DNA of 64,000 bases, from assembly GCA_002702705.1 (NCBI GenBank), contig PABH01000020.1, positions 1 through 64,000 on the forward strand. Direction: 5' to 3'. Numbering within the stretch: position 1 is the first letter of the stretch; each line of letters begins with the position of its first letter. This document shows positions 54,747-63,932 of this stretch, piece by piece. Position numbers and translations under genes: made by a program. The notes beneath the pieces are model-generated. The model saw only the letters and a program-made list of their open reading frames with translations, searched no databases and was not told where the DNA came from. This DNA comes from Anaerolineaceae bacterium (GTDB lineage Bacteria > Chloroflexota > Anaerolineae > Anaerolineales > Anaerolineaceae).

Positions 54747-55688
54747 TTATTTGTTTTTCTTAAGTTGAGTCCTTTTAATGGTATTACAATAAGAACAATT
54801 GCCTTCAGATTGGGTCGATTGTCCACAGGTAGGACATACATATAAGATATCATTTGTATCTCCATCTTCGTCTAGATTCTGGAAGATACTCTTTTTATTT
54901 TTTAAAAATTTTATATAAAATGCTAATTTCATGCCTGGACGTTGATGTTCCAATAGGTTTAAGATTTCTTTTTGTTGAATAGAAGTACTGCCGACTGAAA
55001 ATGGACATTCTTCTTCAATGTATTCAATCCCTGCTAAAAGAGCATAAGCAGCGGTTTCTCGTTCGTAAAAACGACAAAAAGGTTTTGCTTTTGGCAATAA
55101 GCCTTTTTTTGCTTTTAATACCGGGGATTGACGTCTCAAAAAATCGACTTCCCAATTTAATGTATTTCCAAATAGTACAGCAACTTCATCATCAAGATTA
55201 TGCCCTGTAACCAGTACATCGTAATCAAATTGATTGGCAATTTCATTTATAGTATGCCGTTTCACAAGACCACATACTGCACATGGTTTGCCTTTACCAC
55301 GTTTATTATAAAAAGCGATTTCTTCGATCGGACTGCCTGTTTCTTGTTGAACATTATAAATGTGTAAAGGCAGGTTTTTTTCTTTTGCGAATTTTTCTGT
55401 TAAGCGTTGAGATTCCTGGGAATAATCTCCTACACCTTGAATGCCTAAATGTATATATAAGCCACCCGTTTGATAACCCAATTGTTGTAAAACATCCCAC
55501 AAGGCTAAGGAATCTTTTCCACCGGAAACAGCGACCAAAATTTTTTGATCGGGAGTAAACATTTTGTATCGTTCAATTGTTTTTTGGGTTTGATTTTTTA
55601 TCCATTCTAAAAAATGAAAGGAACATAGGGCCAGTTTATGCTGCCGCATATTAATAACGGCATGTTTTGTACACTTTCGACACTTCAT
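54747..55688 (-). CDS. ttuA: tRNA 2-thiouridine synthetase TtuA-like (TtcA/TtuA family)
   Basis: The 313-residue protein has an N-terminal zinc finger (CRKC near residue 3, CSFH near 22), the PP-loop AVSGGKDSLALW near 55, a KPCAVCGLVKR motif near 134 and a third cysteine in EECPFSVG near 228, which together hold an iron-sulfur cluster, and a C-terminal zinc ribbon (CPTCG and CSYC). This five-part pattern is that of TtuA, which thiolates U54 of tRNA using a ubiquitin-like sulfur carrier. The carrier gene overlaps it by four bases. Confidence 0.87.
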   Translation of the reverse strand: MKCRKCTKHAVINMRQHKLALCSFHFLEWIKNQTQKTIERYKMFTPDQKILVAVSGGKDSLALWDVLQQLGYQTGGLYIHLGIQGVGDYSQESQRLTEKFAKEKNLPLHIYNVQQETGSPIEEIAFYNKRGKGKPCAVCGLVKRHTINEIANQFDYDVLVTGHNLDDEVAVLFGNTLNWEVDFLRRQSPVLKAKKGLLPKAKPFCRFYERETAAYALLAGIEYIEEECPFSVGSTSIQQKEILNLLEHQRPGMKLAFYIKFLKNKKSIFQNLDEDGDTNDILYVCPTCGQSTQSEGNCSYCNTIKRTQLKKNK

Positions 55689-55891
55689 CCGGAGCCTCCG
55701 GAAACAACTGGCACAAGTTTGATTACATCACCATCTTTTAAATATTCTTGCTCGACGATTAACTCCCCATTTCGAACCACTAGATAGGATTCTGGTAATA
55801 AGTCCAACTCTTTTAGCGCTTTCTTAACAGTGAGGGTATCATAAAATTCCATTTCATATTCTTTTTTGCGCAGAACAAATATAACTGACAT
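55685..55891 (-). CDS. ttuB: TtuB-like ubiquitin-fold sulfur carrier (ThiS/MoaD family)
   Basis: The 68-residue protein has the beta-grasp pattern of ThiS/MoaD, with VRNGELIVEQEYLKDGDVIKLVPVVSGG near its C-terminus. Instead of ending at the usual Gly-Gly it reads on as GGSG, so either a two-residue trimming or use of the final Gly is needed for activation. The stop overlaps the start of the TtuA-like gene, the classical gene order. AGGA lies seven bases ahead of the ATG. Confidence 0.85.
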   Translation of the reverse strand: MSVIFVLRKKEYEMEFYDTLTVKKALKELDLLPESYLVVRNGELIVEQEYLKDGDVIKLVPVVSGGSG

Positions 55892-55910
55892 ATCATAATC
55901 CTTTCTAATC

Positions 55911-56729
55911 TTAAACGAAGGTAATCATTAAACCTAATAATCCTGCGGCCAAACAATAAAGAGCAAACCCTTTCAGGCTGTGACCTGTTAAGAATTTTAA
56001 TAACCAGTGAATTGAAACATATCCAACAACCATTGCTACTAAGAATCCAATAATCATGCTGGGTAAAAAGTTATTTAGGTCCGGAATTTGTAAAAGGTCT
56101 GGTACGCTGAATACACCGGCACCAATCATAACTGGGATGGACATTAAAAACGAAAATCGCGCGGCTTCTTTTCGTTTAAAATTCAGAAAAATGCTGCCAC
56201 CAATGGTAGAGCCTGACCTGGAAACACCTGGAAAAATAGCTAATACCTGGAAAAAACCGATGGAAATGGCATCTATCCAGGTCATATCTTTTATCATCTT
56301 TTCTTGGTGCCCCCTTATTTCGGACAAAAACAAAATTGCAGCTGTCAAAAATAAAAATAAAGCGGTAGCCAGGGTGGAATTAAATGCTTTTTCAACAATA
56401 TCTTTTACCAATACACCTGCTATTACTGCAGGAATAGTTGCCAGTACAATAAACCAGCCCAATTTTGCCTGTTGGGTTTCTAATGGCTTTTTGTGTAGTA
56501 AACCAGTAATAACAGCTGTAATGATTTGCCATAAATCTTTCCTAAAATAAAAAATGACTGCAACCAATGTCCCTAATTGGACCAAGACATCAAAGGGAAA
56601 GATTTGTTCCTGTGGGATTTGCCATCCAAATAAAGCTGGTACTAATACCAAGTGGCCCGAACTTGAAATTGGTAAAAACTCGGTGATTCCCTGAACAAAA
56701 CCTAATATGAGGGCTTGTATTATCGTCAT
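55911..56729 (-). CDS. uppP: Undecaprenyl-diphosphatase UppP (BacA family)
   Basis: The 272-residue, multi-span protein has the BacA motifs LGFVQGITEFLPISSSGHLVL near residue 8 and FPGVSRSGSTIGGSI near 163. It recycles the lipid carrier for peptidoglycan and gives bacitracin tolerance. It starts next to the stop of tgt, so the two are probably in one transcript with tgt first. Confidence 0.96.
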   Translation of the reverse strand: MTIIQALILGFVQGITEFLPISSSGHLVLVPALFGWQIPQEQIFPFDVLVQLGTLVAVIFYFRKDLWQIITAVITGLLHKKPLETQQAKLGWFIVLATIPAVIAGVLVKDIVEKAFNSTLATALFLFLTAAILFLSEIRGHQEKMIKDMTWIDAISIGFFQVLAIFPGVSRSGSTIGGSIFLNFKRKEAARFSFLMSIPVMIGAGVFSVPDLLQIPDLNNFLPSMIIGFLVAMVVGYVSIHWLLKFLTGHSLKGFALYCLAAGLLGLMITFV

Positions 56730-57884
56730 TTATAAATCCTCTTTGTTTATTAAAGTATCTGCAAATTTTCCAGACTTATATTCATACCCGGATAAAAATT
56801 CTAACGCAGTTTCAAGAATTGTACCGTCTAAAATGGCCTGTCTAAGCTGTTTCATTAATTGCTGAAGCATATGAATATTATGAATTGAGATCAATGTGCC
56901 TGAAAGCATTTCCTTAGCAGCGATTAAGTGTCGGATATATCCCCTTGTAAATGTTTGGCATGTATAACAAGTACATCCCTCTTCAATCGGTTTTTTATCT
57001 TGGGCAAATTTTGCATTCATTAAATTCAATTTACCTTTGAAGGTTAAAGCAGCATTATGTCTGGCAAGTCGGGTTGGTAATACACAATCAAAAATATCTA
57101 CTCCTCGGAGTACGCCAATGACTAAATCTTCAGGAGCCCCAACCCCCATCAGGTATCTGGGTTTGTCTATTGGTAGAATTGCATTCACAATCTCCAGAGT
57201 CGAATACATTTCTTGTTTAGTTTCACCAACAGATAACCCCCCAATTGCGATACCCGGAAGATCCAATTCACTGATAAATCGAGCGGATTCTGTTCTAAGA
57301 TCAGGAAAAATTCCACCTTGAACGATTCCAAATAAGGCTTGATCGGTTCTTGTTTTCGCTTCCACACAGCGTTGGACCCAACGATGTGTGCGGTTCATTG
57401 CTTTTTGGCTGTATTCTTTATCATAGGGTGAAGCACATTCGTCAAAAGCCATGATTATATCCGCACCTAATTTTTCTTGAATTTCAATGGCTTTTTCCGG
57501 TGTGAAACGATGGGTAGAACCATCAATATGACTACGGAATGAAACACCATCTTCGTCAATTTTTCTCATTTCCGATAAGGAAAAAACTTGAAACCCCCCT
57601 GAATCAGTTAACATGGGTTGATCCCACTGCATAAAGTTATGTAAACCGCCCATTTCTTGTACGAGGTCCGGCCCGGGTCGTAAATATAAATGATAGGTAT
57701 TTGATAAAACCAGCGATGCACCAGTTTCTTTGAGTTGTTTCGGTGTAAGAGACTTTACTGTGGCTTGTGTACCAACCGGGGCAAAAACCGGGGTCTGAAT
57801 TTCACCATGGGGTGTGCCAAAAACACCTGCTCGTGAATTTTTTTGCTGCGAAATAACAGTAAATTTAAAATCGTTTTGTTTCAT
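56730..57884 (-). CDS. tgt: tRNA-guanine transglycosylase
   Basis: The 384-residue protein has the Tgt TIM barrel with TDSGGFQVFSL near residue 91, the catalytic MAFDEC region near 146, GIVQGG near 187 and the zinc site CTCYTC near 305 with a later His. It puts preQ1 (bacteria) into tRNA at position 34 for queuosine. The ATG at 57882-57884 is used; a longer frame begins with a TTG at 57941 that lies inside the alr promoter. AGGA is 12 bases upstream, longer than usual. Confidence 0.95.
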   Translation of the reverse strand: MKQNDFKFTVISQQKNSRAGVFGTPHGEIQTPVFAPVGTQATVKSLTPKQLKETGASLVLSNTYHLYLRPGPDLVQEMGGLHNFMQWDQPMLTDSGGFQVFSLSEMRKIDEDGVSFRSHIDGSTHRFTPEKAIEIQEKLGADIIMAFDECASPYDKEYSQKAMNRTHRWVQRCVEAKTRTDQALFGIVQGGIFPDLRTESARFISELDLPGIAIGGLSVGETKQEMYSTLEIVNAILPIDKPRYLMGVGAPEDLVIGVLRGVDIFDCVLPTRLARHNAALTFKGKLNLMNAKFAQDKKPIEEGCTCYTCQTFTRGYIRHLIAAKEMLSGTLISIHNIHMLQQLMKQLRQAILDGTILETALEFLSGYEYKSGKFADTLINKEDL

Positions 57885-57935
57885 AAGAAAAGTAAATCCT
57901 TGAATAAATTTTGCAAATTTAAGTTTGTTCTTATT

Positions 57936-57963
57936 TTGCAATGAGAACTTTGTCGATTATACT
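57936..57963 (+). promoter_or_regulatory. Promoter of alr giving a possibly leaderless mRNA
   Basis: TTGCAA (57936-57941), 16 bases, TATACT (57958-57963). The expected start of transcription is at about 57970, right at the alr ATG (57971), and no ribosome site has room. Confidence 0.5.
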
Positions 57964-57970
57964 ATGGAGC

Positions 57971-59086
57971 ATGCTTAAAACATCGTATGCAACCTGGTTG
58001 GAAGTTGATCTTCAAGCGATCCGCCACAATATTGAAAAAATTCAATCCCTAACAAATGTTTCTGTAATGGCTGTTGTGAAGGCAAATGCCTATGGACATG
58101 GTTTAATTAATGTGGCTCGAACAGTACGAAAAATGGGTTTAGAGTGGCTTGGTGTTGCTCGAATTGATGAAGCCTTATTGTTGAGAGACAAGGGCATTAA
58201 TGGAAAAATATTGGTGCTTGGGCACACCGATCCGATTGATGTTCCATTGGCCGTCCGACATCATATCAGTTTGGCTGTACATTCTCAATCCTTGGTTTTG
58301 CCATACCAGGAAATGGCATCCCATTATGATGAAAAACTAATGGTACATGCCAAAATTGACACTGGAATGAGCCGTTTAGGTGAAGAATACACACAGGCAG
58401 TTCAATTTATTCGATCTTTGTTTGATTGTGAAGGGTTGCAAGTGGAAGGTGTATTTACCCATATGGCACGAGCAGATGAATTATCTCTGGACACCACCGA
58501 TAATCAAATTGAAAAATTTGACAAGATACTTGAGGATTTGGGACCAGAAAGAGAAAAAATTCAATGGATCCATGCGGCCAATTCCGCTGCTGCTGTTTTT
58601 CATCCAAATACACGATTTAATATGGTTCGCCCAGGTATTTCCATTTACGGGTTAAATCCTTCCGAGGAAGCCCCATTACCTGCTGGATTTGAACCAGCGT
58701 TAAGTTGGAAAAGTGTAATCACTTCCGTAAAAACAGTTCCTCCCCATCGCGGGATAAGTTATGGGCACCGATATATCACCTCAAATTATGAAAAAATTGG
58801 AACGATTTCCGTTGGTTATGGCGATGGTTACCGGCGTGTTCCAGGGAATGAAGTATTAGTAAACGGTCGTAAAGTTCCGGTTTTAGGAAATGTTTGCATG
58901 GATCAATGCGTGATCTCTCTTAACGGACTTCCTGATGTAAAGACAGGTGATGAGGTGGTTTTACTAGGTAAACAGGGTGACCAGGAAATTAGTGCAGAGA
59001 CTCTAGCCAAAAAATGGAATACCATCGTTTATGAGCCTATTTGCGGTTTAACCGGACGAATTCCAAGAGTTTACTTAAATGAGTAG
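57971..59086 (+). CDS. alr: Alanine racemase
   Basis: The 371-residue protein has the PLP lysine in VMAVVKANAYGHG near residue 34, a Tyr in GISYGHRYIT near 259 (second catalytic base), KIDTGMSRLG near 130 and NVCMDQC near 310. It makes D-alanine for the cell wall. An in-frame ATG at 57941 would overlap the promoter and has no ribosome site, so 57971 is used. It ends nine bases before recJ. Confidence 0.95.
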   Translation: MLKTSYATWLEVDLQAIRHNIEKIQSLTNVSVMAVVKANAYGHGLINVARTVRKMGLEWLGVARIDEALLLRDKGINGKILVLGHTDPIDVPLAVRHHISLAVHSQSLVLPYQEMASHYDEKLMVHAKIDTGMSRLGEEYTQAVQFIRSLFDCEGLQVEGVFTHMARADELSLDTTDNQIEKFDKILEDLGPEREKIQWIHAANSAAAVFHPNTRFNMVRPGISIYGLNPSEEAPLPAGFEPALSWKSVITSVKTVPPHRGISYGHRYITSNYEKIGTISVGYGDGYRRVPGNEVLVNGRKVPVLGNVCMDQCVISLNGLPDVKTGDEVVLLGKQGDQEISAETLAKKWNTIVYEPICGLTGRIPRVYLNE

Positions 59087-59095
59087 GGAGAATGA

Positions 59096-60781
59096 ATGGT
59101 TTTATCCAATGAAAAAGAATGGGTGATAAAAGAACCTATTCCAATGGTGATCCAAGAAGAATTAAACGAATATCCTAAGATTGTTCAACAATTATTATAT
59201 AACCGTGGAATATTGAATCAAGAACAGGCTAAAGAATATTTAACCCATACTATTAACCACGATCCATTTTTATTTTCTCAAATGGATCGCGCTGTGGAAA
59301 TTATTCTACAAAAAATAAAAAATAATGAAAAAATCGCGGTATATGGCGATTACGACGTCGATGGAATTACCGCTACCGCGTTATTATCGCAGGTCCTAGT
59401 TTCCCAACAAGCAGATGTATGGCCATATATTCCAAACCGTTTTGATGAAGGGTATGGTGTAAATACAAATGCTCTCGACAGTTTAGCTGAAGCAGGAGTT
59501 AAACTACTAATCACAGTTGATTGTGGAATTCGTTCTCCGGAGGAACTAAATTACGCAAAGAAATTAGGTATGCAAGTCATCATTACGGACCACCACGCTC
59601 CTTCAGAAGTTATTCCAAATGTCGATGCGATCATTTGCCAACATCTTAATGATCTTTATCCTGATAAATTTTTATCCGGTGTTGGGTTGGCCTATAAACT
59701 TGCACAGGCGATTTTCTTAAAACAGGGAAAAGCTATTGAATTGGCTGATGAATGGTTGGATTTGGCTGCTTTAGGCACTGTCGCCGATGTGGTTCCTTTA
59801 ATGGGTGAAAATCGCAGAATAGTTAAAATTGGTCTTTCTCGAATTCGTTTGGCAAAACGACTCGGTTTATCCGCATTAATTCGAGCTTCTAATCTGAGAT
59901 TGGGTGAGTTTTCATCAACTAATATAAGTTTTGGAATTGCTCCGCGCTTAAACGCTGCAGGCAGGTTAGAAACACCACAATTGGCCTTGGATTTGCTCAT
60001 GACGGAAGATATTAACCAAGCAGCCGTTTTGGCACAACGTTTGGATGATCTTAACCGTGAACGTCAGAAAATCACCCGTGATATGCAAGTGAAAGCAGAA
60101 GAAATGATTAATCCGGAAAACCTTTTATTATTTGCGGTTGATCCCGATTTCAGTTCGGGGTTAGTTGGATTGGTTGCTGCGAAATTAACAGAATTTTATT
60201 ACCGACCTTCCATTATTGCTTATCAGGGAGAAAAATATACACGTGCTTCTTGCCGGAGTATACAAGAGTTTAATATCACACAGGCATTGGATGAGTGCGA
60301 AGATCTTTTAGTCCAACATGGGGGGCACGCGATGGCTGCCGGCTTTACTGTAGAAAACGATAAATTGGATATTCTAAAACAAAAGTTAATCAAAATTGCT
60401 TATAGAGAATTATCTAAAATAGACTTAAGGCCAGTTATTTCAGCAGATATGGTCATTCCTTTGGAAGAAATCCCAGCTGATATTTTGCCGCAGCTTGATC
60501 ATCTTGAGCCTATTGGTTCGGAAAATCCTCAGGCGGTTTTCGTATCAAAAGGAGTACAGGTTGTACGTTCCAAAGCTGTGGGAAAGGATGAAAGCCATCT
60601 AAAATTAACTCTCAAGGGCAACCAATCTTCAGTTTATGATGCAATCGCTTTTCATCACGGCCATTGGTCAAAAGTATTGCCAAAAAATATTGATATTGTT
60701 TATACAATAGAGCGCAACTTTTTTAATGGAAATATTTATACCCAATTAAACATACGGGATATTAAATCTTCCAAAAATTAA
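59096..60781 (+). CDS. recJ: Single-strand DNA exonuclease RecJ
   Basis: The 561-residue protein has the DHH motifs AVYGDYDVDGITATALL near residue 80, ITVDCGIRSPEE near 139, ITDHHAP near 162, and a DHHA1 domain with QHGGHAMAAGFTV near 404. It degrades single-stranded DNA 5' to 3' in repair. It is a little shorter than E. coli RecJ (577) but complete. GGGAG lies five bases ahead of the start; probably cotranscribed with alr. Confidence 0.95.
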   Translation: MVLSNEKEWVIKEPIPMVIQEELNEYPKIVQQLLYNRGILNQEQAKEYLTHTINHDPFLFSQMDRAVEIILQKIKNNEKIAVYGDYDVDGITATALLSQVLVSQQADVWPYIPNRFDEGYGVNTNALDSLAEAGVKLLITVDCGIRSPEELNYAKKLGMQVIITDHHAPSEVIPNVDAIICQHLNDLYPDKFLSGVGLAYKLAQAIFLKQGKAIELADEWLDLAALGTVADVVPLMGENRRIVKIGLSRIRLAKRLGLSALIRASNLRLGEFSSTNISFGIAPRLNAAGRLETPQLALDLLMTEDINQAAVLAQRLDDLNRERQKITRDMQVKAEEMINPENLLLFAVDPDFSSGLVGLVAAKLTEFYYRPSIIAYQGEKYTRASCRSIQEFNITQALDECEDLLVQHGGHAMAAGFTVENDKLDILKQKLIKIAYRELSKIDLRPVISADMVIPLEEIPADILPQLDHLEPIGSENPQAVFVSKGVQVVRSKAVGKDESHLKLTLKGNQSSVYDAIAFHHGHWSKVLPKNIDIVYTIERNFFNGNIYTQLNIRDIKSSKN

Positions 60782-60832
60782 AAATGATGTATATATTTTA
60801 AAGGACTAATCTAGCATCCATTTTTTTTGACA

Positions 60833-60841
60833 TGCTATAAT
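60833..60841 (+). promoter_or_regulatory. Extended -10 promoter of the AAA ATPase gene
   Basis: TGCTATAAT (60833-60841) is a full extended -10 box 40 bases before the start; no good -35 is needed or seen. Confidence 0.5.
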
Positions 60842-60880
60842 TTGTTTAGTTAATTGATTCCCCATAAAAGGAGGTGTTAT

Positions 60881-62224
60881 ATGGTTTCCGCTGAAGGAAA
60901 AGGGTCTAACACTTTAAAATCAAATCCTGTTCAAAAAGCATTTATTCCTCCACCCATAAACACAATGGAGCAAACAGGTTTATCCATGCTTTGGCTACAA
61001 GACCTGATATTAAAGGTTATTTATTATCAAGGATATATGTCAGGTTTTAAGATCGCTGAAGAAGTAGCATTGCCTTTTACTGGGATCGTTGACCAGATTA
61101 TTGATGTATTAAAAAGAGAAAAGTTAATCGAGTCGCGTACCTCTCAAATTGGTTTAGGTGAAGGCTCATATGTTTATGCCATTACCGGTGCGGGAATCAG
61201 CAGAGCGAGGGAAGCATTGGAGCGCAGTCAATACGCCGGACCGGCACCAGTTCCGATTGCGACTTATAATGAATCAATTTTAAAACAAGGCAGAGCGCGT
61301 ATTCAGGTAACCAATCGTTTAATGCGTCAGGTTATGTCTCACCTTGTCATTGAAGAAAAAACATTTAGTCAGCTCGGCCCAGCGGTAAATTCCGGAACTT
61401 CAATTTTTATGTATGGAGCACCTGGAAATGGGAAAACCAGTGTTGCCAAAGCCATTGGAAATTTGGTTCAGGCACAAACGATGTATATTCCTTATGCGGT
61501 ATATGTGGATGGGCAAGTTATTAAGATGTTTGATTCAGTCAATCATCAGCTTGTAAAAGAAGAAGACGCTACTGCTCGTGGAACAGGCTCGTTAAGAACC
61601 GGTGTTCGCCGTGATCCACGATGGGTTCGAATTCGTCGGCCATTTATTATGACAGGTGGCGAACTTACCATGTCCGGTTTGGACCTGGTTTTTGATACAA
61701 CTAATAAATACTATGAGGCTCCTTTTCAAGTAAAAGCAAATGGTGGAATTCTATTAATTGATGATTTTGGCCGACAACTGGTACGCCCAAGAGATCTATT
61801 AAATCGTTGGATTGTGCCACTTGAAAATAGAATTGATTATATGAGTTTGCACACAGGTCGGAAAGTTGAAGTTCCATTTGATGTTTTGGTAATTTTTTCA
61901 ACGAATTTGCCTCCCAAAGATTTGGTCGATGAGGCTTTTTTGCGGAGATTGCGCCATAAAATTGAAATCGGTGATCCTTCTTATGAAGCCTACCGAGAAT
62001 TATTTAGAAGAGTTTCCGGGCAAAAAGGTGTGACTTATAGTGATCAAGGTTTAGCTTATTTATTGCAAGAACATTATATTAAACGAAACCGGCCTTTGAG
62101 AGCTTCACACCCGCGTGATTTGTGTGATCAAATCCTTGATATTGCCAGGTATCTTAACGTTGAGCCTAAATTAAATCGAGAACTAATTGATAAAGCTGCA
62201 GAATCTTATTTTGTTGAGTTATAA
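60881..62224 (+). CDS. AAA ATPase of unknown role
   Basis: The 447-residue protein has an N-terminal winged-helix-like region (about 20-110) with a GEGSYVYAITGAGISRA stretch. An AAA domain follows, with Walker A YGAPGNGKTS near residue 183, Walker B GGILLIDDFG near 288, sensor-1-like VIFSTNLPP near 335 and an arginine-rich LRRLRHKIEI after it. The start at 60881 follows AAAGGAGGTG. No partner gene (von Willebrand, tail, or secretion protein) is adjacent; neighbours are recJ and a phosphodiesterase. It could be a regulator or a remodelling ATPase; function unknown. Confidence 0.8.
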   Translation: MVSAEGKGSNTLKSNPVQKAFIPPPINTMEQTGLSMLWLQDLILKVIYYQGYMSGFKIAEEVALPFTGIVDQIIDVLKREKLIESRTSQIGLGEGSYVYAITGAGISRAREALERSQYAGPAPVPIATYNESILKQGRARIQVTNRLMRQVMSHLVIEEKTFSQLGPAVNSGTSIFMYGAPGNGKTSVAKAIGNLVQAQTMYIPYAVYVDGQVIKMFDSVNHQLVKEEDATARGTGSLRTGVRRDPRWVRIRRPFIMTGGELTMSGLDLVFDTTNKYYEAPFQVKANGGILLIDDFGRQLVRPRDLLNRWIVPLENRIDYMSLHTGRKVEVPFDVLVIFSTNLPPKDLVDEAFLRRLRHKIEIGDPSYEAYRELFRRVSGQKGVTYSDQGLAYLLQEHYIKRNRPLRASHPRDLCDQILDIARYLNVEPKLNRELIDKAAESYFVEL

Positions 62225-62226
62225 GT

Positions 62227-62973
62227 ATGATTTTTACTGATGATTGCTTAATTATTGCGCACCGCGGTGCATCCGCTTTTGCACCAGAAAATACGGTGTC
62301 AGCTTTTCGAAAAGCTGTTGAATTAAAAGCAGATGCCATTGAATTTGATGTCAAATTAACAATTGACGGAAAAATGGTGATTATTCATGACCAACTTTTA
62401 GATAGAACCACAAATGGTTCTGGAAGAGTAATTGATTGTACTTATGAAGAATTAAATCGTTTGGATGCAGGCTCTTTTTTTTCTGAAGAATTTAAAGGAG
62501 AAAAAATCCCTTTATTACAAGATGTATTAGAGCAATTTTCAGATCTTTTATTAATAAATATAGAGATCACAAATTATAAATCGGCGAATGATGGATTGGC
62601 AGAAAAAATTGCAAATTTAGTGAAAGTTATGGGTGTAGAAAAACGGGTGTTTTTTTCCTCATTTATGCCAAAAAATTTAAAAATTACATCAGAAATTTTA
62701 CCAGATGTTCCAGCAGCCTTACTAACATTACCCGGATTGCCAGGACTCTTAACCAGATCACGATTATTTTTTAATCGGTCACCCCAGCTGATTCACCCTT
62801 ATTTTAAGGATATAAATGCTGCTTATGTAAAAAAACAGCATGTTCTTGGAAGGAAAGTGAATGTTTGGACTGTTAATAAAAAAGAAGATATTCAAGAAAT
62901 GATTCATTTTGGAGTTGACGGTTTAATAACGGATGATCCTGTTTTGGCGAGAAACCTCTTGGAGGATAAATGA
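62227..62973 (+). CDS. Glycerophosphodiester phosphodiesterase
   Basis: The 248-residue protein starts with the GDPD signature IAHRGASAFAPENTVSAF near residue 10, DAIEFDVKLTIDG near 36 and HDQLLDRTTNG near 54, and ends with VNVWTVNKKEDIQEM near 213. It hydrolyses glycerophosphodiesters from phospholipids. It has no signal peptide, so it acts in the cytoplasm. It starts two bases after the AAA gene and overlaps the next by four. Confidence 0.95.
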   Translation: MIFTDDCLIIAHRGASAFAPENTVSAFRKAVELKADAIEFDVKLTIDGKMVIIHDQLLDRTTNGSGRVIDCTYEELNRLDAGSFFSEEFKGEKIPLLQDVLEQFSDLLLINIEITNYKSANDGLAEKIANLVKVMGVEKRVFFSSFMPKNLKITSEILPDVPAALLTLPGLPGLLTRSRLFFNRSPQLIHPYFKDINAAYVKKQHVLGRKVNVWTVNKKEDIQEMIHFGVDGLITDDPVLARNLLEDK

Positions 62974-63932
62974 TCGCCCAAAAATCAATACTTGAAGCAG
63001 TTAAACGACTGGAAGGTAAAATCAATAAAACACCCATTACATTTGATCCGAAATTAAATGTATACCTTAAATGGGAAAACAAACAAAAAACGGGTGCTTT
63101 TAAAGTAAGGGGTGCTTTAAATAAAATATTGGGTTTAGAGCCATGGGAGCAAGAGCGTGGTTTAGTAGCAGCCTCTGCCGGAAACCATGGTTTAGGTGTT
63201 GCATATGCGGCCAAGTTGGTGGGTGCAAAAGCTACAGTTTTCATTCCGGAAAATTCAGTTATTAATAAAGAACAAGCTATTCGTGATTATGAAGCGAGTG
63301 TAGTTAAAGTAAAGGGGGGGTATTCTGCCGCAGAAAAGGAAGCTCAAAGTTTTGCGATCAAGAAAGGTGCTACATGGGTTAGCCCTTATAACGATCCATT
63401 TGTAATAGCGGGTCACGCAACCATTGGTTATGAAATAATCAATCAGATTCAAAATTTTGATGCCACAAGCTGCCTTGTACCGGTTAGTGGGGGGGGGCTT
63501 ATCTCAGGCATTGGATCTGCATTTGAACACCTGAAAAAAAACATCAAACTGATTGGAGTTCAGGCAGAAAATTCCCCTTATTTTCATTCGTTATATCATT
63601 ATGGTCACTATAATTCAGTGTTAGAAGAAGCTAGTATTGCGGACGGCTTAACTGGTGCGGTAGAAAGAAGTTCAATCACAATTCCATTGGTTAGAACGAT
63701 GTTAGATGACTTTATTCTGGTTAATGAAAATGAAATCGAACAGGCTGTCGCTTATGCCTGGTATCATTATCACGAAGTATTAGAAGGGTCTGCTGCTGTT
63801 CCACTGGCTGCGATCCTTTCTAAAAAAATCAATGTTGAAAAAACGATTTTGGTGATTTCTGGCGGAAATATTCAGCAAGAATTTCACCAATCAATTTGTT
63901 CTAAATGGGAAGGAGTCTGGCAAGCCACATGA
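62970..63932 (+). CDS. Threonine/serine dehydratase-like PLP enzyme
   Basis: The 320-residue protein is a catabolic-type threonine dehydratase homolog. PLP lysine is in KTGAFKVRGALNK near residue 45, the phosphate loop is ASAGNHGLGVA near 70, and PVSGGGLISGIG near 168 is the glycine loop. There is no C-terminal ACT domain. Family members deaminate threonine or serine, or racemise serine; a diaminopropionate or hydroxyaspartate role cannot be excluded. It is coupled to the gene before (ATGA) and to the next start. Confidence 0.88.
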   Translation: MIAQKSILEAVKRLEGKINKTPITFDPKLNVYLKWENKQKTGAFKVRGALNKILGLEPWEQERGLVAASAGNHGLGVAYAAKLVGAKATVFIPENSVINKEQAIRDYEASVVKVKGGYSAAEKEAQSFAIKKGATWVSPYNDPFVIAGHATIGYEIINQIQNFDATSCLVPVSGGGLISGIGSAFEHLKKNIKLIGVQAENSPYFHSLYHYGHYNSVLEEASIADGLTGAVERSSITIPLVRTMLDDFILVNENEIEQAVAYAWYHYHEVLEGSAAVPLAAILSKKINVEKTILVISGGNIQQEFHQSICSKWEGVWQAT

